This document shows positions 50,641-58,269 of a stretch of 64,000 nucleotides of DNA, piece by piece. Source of the DNA: Spirochaetota bacterium (GTDB lineage: Bacteria; Spirochaetota; UBA4802; UBA5550). Below the pieces are notes generated by a model. It did no database searches. It was given only the letters and a program-made list of their open reading frames with translations, and had not been told where the DNA came from. Position 1 is the first letter of the stretch. Every line of letters begins with the position of its first letter. The stretch lies in the NCBI GenBank assembly GCA_003246895.1, contig QKCL01000069.1:62001-126000 (forward strand). The letters are read 5' to 3'. A program made the position numbers and the translations under genes.

Positions 50641-51336
50641 CTATTTTTTCTTTCCAAAGAGGCGGCTTAAGAGGCCTTCTTTCTTTTTTAAATCCTTGTT
50701 ATCTTTTGTGGCTGGTTTTATCTCTGCCGTTTTGGGAGCCGAAGTCTTCTTTACCGTAGTGGATGAAGTTGTTTTTTTTACTGTCTTTTTAGTCTGTACG
50801 GTTTTTTTGGATGCTGCCTTTTTTACAGTTTTCTTTTTAACTGCTTTGCTTCCTGAAGCTGCCTTTTTTGCCGGTGCTTTTTTTGTAGTTTTTTTGGGAG
50901 TAGTCTTTTTTACGCTTTTTTTGACTGCTACCTTCTTTTTAACAGGAGTAGATGCCTTTATTCCGGCTGCCTTGAAGAATGATTTGTTAAATTTTCTTTT
51001 TTTAAAAGACTGGATAACTCTTGAAATGAGGTCTTCGGGGGTAATAGATTCATATGTTGATTCAATGAAATCACAGCAAAGATGAGCAAGACCGCATCTC
51101 ATATAGCTTGTTAGTTTTTCCTGGGATGCTCCTTTCCTGAATAGTTCCATCAGCCATTTGCGAAGAACTTCATTGCCCTTTTCAAAGGTTTCTTCCGTAA
51201 GAATTTTTCCGGTTTTTTTGACATGTGAATTCAGTTTTGAATGGACTTTTTTGTAATCATCTTTGAATTCAGGGCTTATTATCCCGTTTTCAATCAGTTT
51301 AATATCGACTTTTGATATAATTTTTTCAGCAGCCAT
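50641..51336 (-). CDS. Histone H1-like Lys/Ala/Thr-rich tailed protein
   Basis: Tail VKKKVAVKKSVKKTTPKKTTKKAPAKKAASGSKAVKKKTVKKAASKKTVQTKKTVKKTT... after a ~115-aa ordered N-terminal domain. Confidence 0.7.
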   Translation of the reverse strand: MAAEKIISKVDIKLIENGIISPEFKDDYKKVHSKLNSHVKKTGKILTEETFEKGNEVLRKWLMELFRKGASQEKLTSYMRCGLAHLCCDFIESTYESITPEDLISRVIQSFKKRKFNKSFFKAAGIKASTPVKKKVAVKKSVKKTTPKKTTKKAPAKKAASGSKAVKKKTVKKAASKKTVQTKKTVKKTTSSTTVKKTSAPKTAEIKPATKDNKDLKKKEGLLSRLFGKKK

Positions 51337-51625
51337 TTTCCCCTCGCAGTATATTTAACAGAATATCAGGTAATATAAGTTGTAATAAATAGGAAGTAAA
51401 GAAAAATTTATTTGAATTTATGTATATTATCTGTGGGCAAAAAAAGTAATATCGTATAACTTTATGAATAAATTTAATTTGAATGTCAAAATTTAATGGG
51501 CGCCTTGAAATATTGTAAAAATTTTATTAAAATTGTTAAAAAAATGATTGATTTAAAGATGTATTTTTTTTATAACCCGTCCAGCATAACCGAATGGTTA
51601 TATTTTATTCTAAGGACGGTGCTTT

Positions 51626-51898
51626 ATGAAAAAAGTGCTTATCGTTTTAGTATCACTGATCTTCGCTTCCACAATGCTGACAGCTCAGGAAAAAAAAGCA
51701 GAAAAAAAACCTGCTAAAAAACCTGCAGTTAGCAAAGCATGTGTTAAAGCTTGTAATGTAGATTACAAAAAATGTATGGCTGAAGCAAAGAAAAGCCCAA
51801 AAGCAGAGAAAAAAGGCAAAATTGCTGACTGCAAAAAAGCTGCAAAAGCTTGCAAAACTGAGTGCAAAAAGCCTAAAAAGGTAGAAGAAGGAAAATAA
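51626..51898 (+). CDS. Small secreted Lys/Cys-rich protein (90 aa)
   Basis: Signal peptide MKKVLIVLVSLIFASTMLTA; symmetric six-Cys pattern. Confidence 0.75.
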   Translation: MKKVLIVLVSLIFASTMLTAQEKKAEKKPAKKPAVSKACVKACNVDYKKCMAEAKKSPKAEKKGKIADCKKAAKACKTECKKPKKVEEGK

Positions 51899-51920
51899 TT
51901 AATTTTATTTCTTTCCCAGG

Positions 51921-51957
51921 AAGGGCCTGTCTACGGCTGTAGAAGAGACAGACCCTT
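51921..51957 (+). terminator. Long stem-loop downstream of the 90-aa gene
   Basis: AAGGG-c-CTGTCT ... AGACAG-a-CCCTT; weak U-tract. Confidence 0.45.
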
Positions 51958-52007
51958 TCAACCGAAAATGTCCATTGAATAAAAGCTTAAAAAAAATCCA
52001 AATTTTT

Positions 52008-52736
52008 CTAAAGAGTCCTTCCAACAAGAATAACTGAATTGTGAAACCTTGTAGATTTAGTCTGCCATTTATGACCTGCAATTGAATACTTTTCCTCTTT
52101 TGTTTTCATGACTTTTATTATAATATCACCGATCCCTGCACCTCCATTGTTAATGGCGCTGTAAAGTCCTTTGCTACGTGTATCATTGCCGTGGGGGCTC
52201 CAGGCAGAATCAGCAACAGTGATGGAATACTGGCCTGACTTAATTAAAGCGGCTTTTGACATTGCTATCATTATATGTCCTGTTGTACCTGATGCTTCCT
52301 GGTGTTTGTATACCAGAATATCTCCGGGCAATATTGCTTCGGGATGTTCAATCCATTTCCATTTATTTGATCTGGAAGTCCCATTTTTCAGGGCGGAGAA
52401 AAAATTGAAATAGTCCTTTGCAAGTGATGTTTTTGAATTACGGCTGTTTTTTGGCAGTTCATCATAATGTGCTGGGAGATTAGTTTTCAGAACAAGTTTG
52501 GCGAACCATGAACAGTCAGAATATAGTATGCCCTTTTCTTTATCATATTTGTAGCCAGTGTTTGTATATCTGGTTGTTTTAAGAGATGAGATTATCTTTT
52601 CAGTGACTTTAAATATTATTTCTCCTGGTGTGTTATCAGCACCATGTGTTGATGCAGCAGGTAAACATAGGCAAAGCGGCAGGGTCAGAAAAACTGACAG
52701 TAAAACAGATTTTTTTGAATTCATTGTATTCTCCAT
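52008..52736 (-). CDS. Secreted NlpC/P60- or CHAP-like cysteine peptidase/amidase
   Basis: Signal peptide; LYSDCSWFAKLVL ... ILPGDILVYKHQEASGTTGHIMIAMSKAAL ... ADSAWSPHGNDTRSKG. Confidence 0.6.
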   Translation of the reverse strand: MENTMNSKKSVLLSVFLTLPLCLCLPAASTHGADNTPGEIIFKVTEKIISSLKTTRYTNTGYKYDKEKGILYSDCSWFAKLVLKTNLPAHYDELPKNSRNSKTSLAKDYFNFFSALKNGTSRSNKWKWIEHPEAILPGDILVYKHQEASGTTGHIMIAMSKAALIKSGQYSITVADSAWSPHGNDTRSKGLYSAINNGGAGIGDIIIKVMKTKEEKYSIAGHKWQTKSTRFHNSVILVGRTL

Positions 52737-52860
52737 TTATTTGGAAGAGCATCTTATTTTTTTTAAAAAAAGCAACAATTAACTTGACTTTTAAGTATTT
52801 TAGACTATACTTAATATATAAGCACCGTAAGTGATTCTAGCAAACCTTTCTTAGATAAAT

Positions 52861-52882
52861 GAGACCGGGGGCACCCGGTCTC
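52861..52882. other. Perfect GC-rich inverted repeat in intergenic DNA
   Basis: GAGACCGGG GGCA CCCGGTCTC; no flanking U/A tract. Confidence 0.7.
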
Positions 52883-52950
52883 AACCTCCTGAAATAACAT
52901 TATTTTCATAATGATAGATAGTAATTAATTAAATACCTTGGTTGAAATAA

Positions 52951-52978
52951 AAAGAGGCAGGGATTACTCTGCCTCTTT
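52951..52978 (-). terminator. Rho-independent terminator of the MBL-fold gene
   Basis: AAAGAGGCAG ggattact CTGCCTCTTT; on the minus strand followed by TTATTT. Confidence 0.75.
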
Positions 52979-52997
52979 AAATCAAATGAATGCCTGT

Positions 52998-53912
52998 TTA
53001 ATTTTTTTCCCGGGTCTCCCTGAAATAGCCGGTAAATCCGAGAATTGAGTTTTTAATAAAACCTCTTTCCCTCGCAATGAAGTCTTCTCCGAACTTTTCA
53101 ATGCCGCTCATCATGGGGTCCTTTGCAAAAAGAAGGTCTGTGGTGTTTTTTATGAAATCGGGTTCATCCTGCCTGTCGAGCTCTCCTTCAATGATCTCGG
53201 CCCAGAGATATATCTGTTCCTTTGCCCTGTCATATACCTTGCCGGGATTTGTGCTCATTCCGAAATGCCCGAAGCAGGCCTTTTTCTGGTCAATGTCTTT
53301 GACTTTATCTATGCTATCGATTGAGGTATCCATGAAAAAACGGGGCGGTGTCGCGACCCTGAGGTAGAAATCATCACCACCCTTGTCGAAGTATACGCCC
53401 GCAACCTCTCCTGCATACATTATATCCCTGTGCAGGTAGCTCACATGATGGGGGGCATGACCAGGGGTCATGAAGGGGGTAATTCCAAATTCACTGAAGC
53501 CGGCTGCATCTATGAGATTCTTTTCAGGAACAGCCACTATTTCTCCATAGGCTTCTGCCATGTGGCCAAGGGTCTTAAGGCTCCCCTGCCAGAGTTTTTC
53601 GGGCTCAATGAGATGTTTTATTCCGGACTTGTGGACAATGACCGGGGTGTCCGGGAAATGTTTGACCAGCTCTCCGACACCTCCGGCGTGGTCTATATGA
53701 ATATGTGTGATGAGAATATAGTCTATTTTGGTTATATCAAGGGCTTCTAGTGATTTGAGGAGAATCGGCATTGAATTGAGGGTTCCGACATCCACGAGAA
53801 ATGTTTTTTCACCCTTATATATGAGAGAATTAACAAATTTATCAAAACCCTGTAGATTCTGTTTAAGGGCTGCTATGTAGAGTTCATCAGTAAGGCGGGT
53901 TATATTTTCCAT
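52998..53912 (-). CDS. MBL-fold metallo-hydrolase
   Basis: YILITHIHIDHAGGVGELVKHFPDTPVIVHKSG... FMTPGHAPHHVSYLH; start moved to 53912 (MENITRLTDELYIAAL). Confidence 0.92.
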   Translation of the reverse strand: MENITRLTDELYIAALKQNLQGFDKFVNSLIYKGEKTFLVDVGTLNSMPILLKSLEALDITKIDYILITHIHIDHAGGVGELVKHFPDTPVIVHKSGIKHLIEPEKLWQGSLKTLGHMAEAYGEIVAVPEKNLIDAAGFSEFGITPFMTPGHAPHHVSYLHRDIMYAGEVAGVYFDKGGDDFYLRVATPPRFFMDTSIDSIDKVKDIDQKKACFGHFGMSTNPGKVYDRAKEQIYLWAEIIEGELDRQDEPDFIKNTTDLLFAKDPMMSGIEKFGEDFIARERGFIKNSILGFTGYFRETREKN

Positions 53913-54087
53913 TATGTTTCTCCGGTTATATAATTTTAAGGAACATCTAAATTCATCAATATCCATTTTAATATGTTTGGTTATATTAGTAAATGTTAAT
54001 TATTAATTTATCAGTTGATAAAACAGGCTTTGCATTATATTTTATTAAGAAGTTTTGGCAGTTTATGTATTTTTAGGGGGGAGAGCT

Positions 54088-54882
54088 ATGAAACTTACTG
54101 ACGCGGAGTTCAAGGATATAAATATTAAGGTTAAAAAAGGGGCGGCCATTTTAACTGTTTCCCGTCCGAAACTTCTTAATGTTCTCAATGAAGAGGTTCT
54201 GGATGAGATAGGCAGGGCCCTTGAGATGATTATTAATGATGAAGATGTCTCGGTTCTCATAATTACAGGAGAAGGAAAGGCATTCATCGCAGGTGCGGAT
54301 ATTTCAATGATGAGGGACATGAACAGTTCAACTGCGCGGATTCTGAGTGAAAGAGCCGGTGAGATATTTGATAAACTGGAAAATATGGATAAGCCCACAA
54401 TTGCGCTGATTAATGGTTTTGCAATGGGGGGAGGATGTGAACTGGCTCTGTGCTGTGACATCAGAATTGCGGGAGAGTCTGCAGTATTTGCGCAGCCCGA
54501 GGTGCTTCTGGGAATAATGCCGGGATTCGGCGGGACTGTGAGACTGCCCAGGGTTGTGGGCCCTGCAAAGGCGAAGGAGCTTATTTTTACAGGTGAAAAA
54601 ATAGATGCCGCAGAAGCGGAAAGGATAGGCCTTGTCAACCGGGTTGTAAAGGATTCGATGCTCATGGAGGCTGCCATGGAACTGGCTGAAAAGATATCTT
54701 CAAACGGCCAGATAGCAGTTCGTTACTCAAAAAAATCGATTAATAACTCATTGTGTTCACCCGGGAAATCGGCATTTATATACGAGAGCAGTCTCTTCGG
54801 GCACTGTTTTTCCACGGAGGATCAGCTTATAGGCATGAATGCCTTTCTCGACAAGAAAAAGCCGAAGTTCACAGGGAAGTGA
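54088..54882 (+). CDS. Enoyl-CoA hydratase/isomerase family protein
   Basis: ITGEGKAFIAGADISMMRDMNS, ALINGFAMGGGCELALCCDIRIAGESAVFAQPEVLLGIMPGFGGTVRLPR. Confidence 0.95.
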   Translation: MKLTDAEFKDINIKVKKGAAILTVSRPKLLNVLNEEVLDEIGRALEMIINDEDVSVLIITGEGKAFIAGADISMMRDMNSSTARILSERAGEIFDKLENMDKPTIALINGFAMGGGCELALCCDIRIAGESAVFAQPEVLLGIMPGFGGTVRLPRVVGPAKAKELIFTGEKIDAAEAERIGLVNRVVKDSMLMEAAMELAEKISSNGQIAVRYSKKSINNSLCSPGKSAFIYESSLFGHCFSTEDQLIGMNAFLDKKKPKFTGK

Positions 54883-55119
54883 GATTATTGAAATAACCAC
54901 CTGTCTGATTATATGTGGGATTTTTTAGTCTTCTAAAATATAAGGGGCTGGTTTTGGCTTATTGTAACTTCGGATGAAGTGAAGCGAAATACCGGGGGCT
55001 CATGATATAAGTGAAGGGATAGTGCGAGGGTTTTGGAGTATGAGTCTTCTGACTCTGTGAATTTTTATATTTTTCCGAACCTATATCTCACTACACCGGG
55101 AGTGGTTTCTAAAATTAAA

Positions 55120-55170
55120 GCATGACCGGTAAAAAGAGAAACCACGGATATGAATGATCTTCACGGATAA
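55120..55170. repeat. Dispersed intergenic repeat, copy A
   Basis: gcatgaccggtaaaaagagaaaccacggatatgaatgatcttcacggataa; matches 56780-56830. Confidence 0.75.
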
Positions 55171-55591
55171 GGATAAAGGAAACCACCCGTTCTCTCTGTT
55201 CACTGGAGAAAAGTGGTCGGAAATAATATTTATAAAAAGAGTTCGTTTTTTTCTCCGTGTACTCCGTGCCTCTGTGGTGTATCTTTTTTTTTAGTATTGC
55301 CTGAGATTACTGCGTCGTTGTTGCTCCTCGTAATGACTGGAAAATTTTCAAAAAAATCCGCGTGAATCGGTGTTATAAGTGGTGATATTATTTTTTTAAA
55401 TTGTACAGAAATGATTCAGGGGTTCACAGTAGAAGTTAAGGATTGCTGAAGTGCCATCTCCTCCATAAAGCATCACAAAGACTCCACTCATAATTTTTTT
55501 TGAACATTGGCTGAATGTTCACAGGAAAATATAATTTACAAAACAACCTCATAGATATTTTTAAAGAATGTAATGAATGTCCGGAGCCTTT

Positions 55592-56617
55592 ATGATTATT
55601 TATGACCCGAAAGATAAAAACAGCTTTTTCGACTATGGTATTCAGATTCCTGTTTATGATGAAACAACAGCCAAAACCATTGATTTTCTGGAAAACCATC
55701 CGGTACTCGGATCCTACTCTCTCAGATGGTACACAAAACCTGATTATAACCTGATCAATATAAAAGACCTTCAGCTTGTCCACGATCCTGAATACATTGA
55801 GCGGCTTTTCTCTGATGGTCTTGAAAAGGAAATAATAAGAACCTACGAACTGATTACTGATAATGGCGAGTATCATAGATATGCACCCGAAACAGCCATC
55901 AAACCCCTTGAGGATCTTTTCAAAACCGTAATGCACAAGGTTAATACAACATACCAGTGCGGGTTGTACACACTGGATCACGGATTCTGTTTTTCCTTAA
56001 GCGGAGGGATGCACCACGCCCACTACAGTTACGGCAGCGGCTTCTGCATGCTTAACGATGTAGTGATTGCAGCCCGGAAATTACTGAATAATAACCTTTG
56101 TAAAAAAATATGGATCATCGATGTGGATGCACATAAAGGAGACGGTACTGCGGCCCTTACTTACAATGATCCAGATATTATAACCTTAAGTATACACATG
56201 GGTGACGGCTGGCCGCTTCATATTCCATATAACCCCTCCAATCCGGTTTTTATTCCAAGCAATGTTGAAATACCGGTTTATAACTGTGACGGCTGGCAGT
56301 ATAATCTGAAGCTATATGAAGGGCTGAATACTCTTCTCAGCCAGTATCCTAAACCGGAACTTGCATTTGTTCTTTCAGGGGTTGATCCTTTTGAGAAGGA
56401 CGAACTTATCTCGACATCAACACTTAATCTTACAAAACAGGAGTTGTTTATCCGGGATACAATGATTTATAATTTTTTAAAAGAAAACAGCATCCCGTCT
56501 GCATATCTTATGGCTGGGGGTTATGGAGAGTTCTCCTGGGAAATATATGCCCAGTTTCTGGAATATGCACTTACTGACAGGCTGGGGCTGGAAGGGGAAC
56601 AACCCGTTGGCATTTGA
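55592..56617 (+). CDS. Histone deacetylase superfamily protein
   Basis: GGMHHAHYSYGSGFCMLNDVVIAARKL, IIDVDAHKGDGTAALT, LSGVDPFEKDEL, MAGGYGEFSWEIY. Confidence 0.9.
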   Translation: MIIYDPKDKNSFFDYGIQIPVYDETTAKTIDFLENHPVLGSYSLRWYTKPDYNLINIKDLQLVHDPEYIERLFSDGLEKEIIRTYELITDNGEYHRYAPETAIKPLEDLFKTVMHKVNTTYQCGLYTLDHGFCFSLSGGMHHAHYSYGSGFCMLNDVVIAARKLLNNNLCKKIWIIDVDAHKGDGTAALTYNDPDIITLSIHMGDGWPLHIPYNPSNPVFIPSNVEIPVYNCDGWQYNLKLYEGLNTLLSQYPKPELAFVLSGVDPFEKDELISTSTLNLTKQELFIRDTMIYNFLKENSIPSAYLMAGGYGEFSWEIYAQFLEYALTDRLGLEGEQPVGI

Positions 56618-56779
56618 TTATGGGAAGGATTACCACCCACTTCGTTAGATGCACAGGGATTTGGAAAGGAGATGGATGGGGATAATTTTAATTTTTTTGG
56701 AGGAGATCCCTGGTTCGTGGTATTTTTCTGTTTCCCCGGATTCATTTCCCGTCAACCCTGGAGGGGGTTGAGACTTAAG

Positions 56780-56830
56780 GTATGACCTTTAAAAAGAGGA
56801 ACCACGGATATGAAGGATTTTCACGGATAA
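56780..56830. repeat. Dispersed intergenic repeat, copy B
   Basis: gtatgacctttaaaaagaggaaccacggatatgaaggattttcacggataa. Confidence 0.75.
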
Positions 56831-57150
56831 AAAGGTGATAAAAATGTAATAATGAGCCTGTAGGGCGTAATGATCTCTGGTTGGGGAAACCGACGAATAT
56901 TTGATTCATATTGTAATTGAAAACTCCATAGCCAGGGTCTTTTTATCCTTCTCAAAGAAAAAAGGAATCACCACTCACTCACTGCGTTCGGTGGAGGCAG
57001 TGAGAAAAGAAGGAGGAGAAGGTAACTTTGGGGATTTGTGTCTATCAAATTAAGGCTTCACTACGGCTGTCGAGTGGTTTTCATGAAATGGACATTGTAT
57101 CGAGGTATAAAGGTAATCACCGCTGTTTCCGGCCCTCTGTCGCCCCGGCC

Positions 57151-57230
57151 TGAAGCGGAGCGGAATGCCGGGGTCTCATAGTAGAAGTTAAGGATCGTAT
57201 AACCGCGGATGTGAATTATTTTCACGGATA
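57151..57230. repeat. Dispersed intergenic repeat, diverged copy C with an adjoining second motif
   Basis: tgaagcggagcggaatgccggggtctcatagtagaagttaaggat (cf. 54974-55020) followed by aaccgcggatgtgaattattttcacggata. Confidence 0.6.
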
Positions 57231-57444
57231 GGGTAAAAATTACCACTTCTTGGCGTTAGACTGAAACAAATGAGAATGGACATAGGCCGGCCTAAAAAGT
57301 ACAAAGTATTAACAGGAAATGCTTGAAAGGTTCAAAAAGAACGAACAAAAATTTTTTATTTCTTATTATAATTTCGTAAGATGTTCTAACTAAAATCATT
57401 GATTTTTTAAAAGAAATCATTTTAAAAGAATCTGAGGAGATGTA

Positions 57445-58095
57445 ATGAAGACAAAATTTACGATAATAATCTTAATAATTCTTTCTCTTAGAGCTTATGC
57501 AAATTGGGAATCAAGAGTCTTGCCGGATTTTTCTAAATATTTCATATGTGACGTGAAGGGAGGTATTTTATATAGTGAACCAAATGAAAAATCGAAAAAA
57601 CTTTGTACTGTTCCGAATGAAACTAAAGTTGAATCAACCAACATGGTGCTAATTAGAAAGTCGACAAAAGTATTATGGCACAAGGTATATTGGGGAAATT
57701 GCTCAGGTTGGATATCTGAAGATCAGATATCTCTATTTCAAACTTTTAAAAAGAAACCAAAGAACACTGAAGAAATAAAAAAAATATTAACAAGCGGTAC
57801 TTTTTCTGAGTCTGGGGGTGGTATTGAGTTTGGTTTGAATTTAAATGGTACTGGTTGGGGTGTATATGATCATCGTGCAGGGGGCGAAGCTCCAAAGGTA
57901 ACAGGTATACATTGGAAAGGGGATAACCCTTTTTATGTGACTATTGAAATATCTACACCAATAGGAAGTGATTCATTTAATTCAGCTAAAAGTTATGAAA
58001 ATTCAAAAGAAACAATTGTAGTTGAGTATGATTCAAGTCTTAATTCTTTTACTACGAATAAACCGGGATTAACTTTTGAAATTAAATCCAATTAG
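57445..58095 (+). CDS. Secreted protein with SH3-like region, unknown function
   Basis: Signal peptide MKTKFTIIILIILSLRAYA; ILYSEPNEKSKKLCTVPNETKVEST...WHKVYWGNCSGWISEDQISLF. Confidence 0.6.
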   Translation: MKTKFTIIILIILSLRAYANWESRVLPDFSKYFICDVKGGILYSEPNEKSKKLCTVPNETKVESTNMVLIRKSTKVLWHKVYWGNCSGWISEDQISLFQTFKKKPKNTEEIKKILTSGTFSESGGGIEFGLNLNGTGWGVYDHRAGGEAPKVTGIHWKGDNPFYVTIEISTPIGSDSFNSAKSYENSKETIVVEYDSSLNSFTTNKPGLTFEIKSN

Positions 58096-58269
58096 TTTCC
58101 GAATCAAATTATAATTGAAATCCATTCTACTCCTTACCAAAGATTACCACGTCGCTGGCGCTTCTAGTAATGACATCTTTATTACCCTAAAGCCATCCCC
58201 ATTCATCCAATCCTTTATCCGTGTACATCCGTGACAAACCAGATGCCTGGTAATCTTTTTCAGGATGGT

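Noticed and set aside
50696-51085. 129-aa Phe/Val-rich plus-strand ORF
   Set aside because: Reverse complement of the Lys-codon-rich H1-like tail (AAA/AAG become TTT/CTT)
54063-54677. 204-aa minus-strand ORF
   Set aside because: Antisense to the enoyl-CoA hydratase gene
55436-55981. 181-aa minus-strand ORF
   Set aside because: Antisense to the HDAC-family gene and partly intergenic; no motif or RBS
54883-57444. Possible CRISPR array or IS element in the repeat zone
   Set aside because: Repeats are degenerate and irregularly spaced, and no transposase, cas gene or terminal inverted repeats are visible
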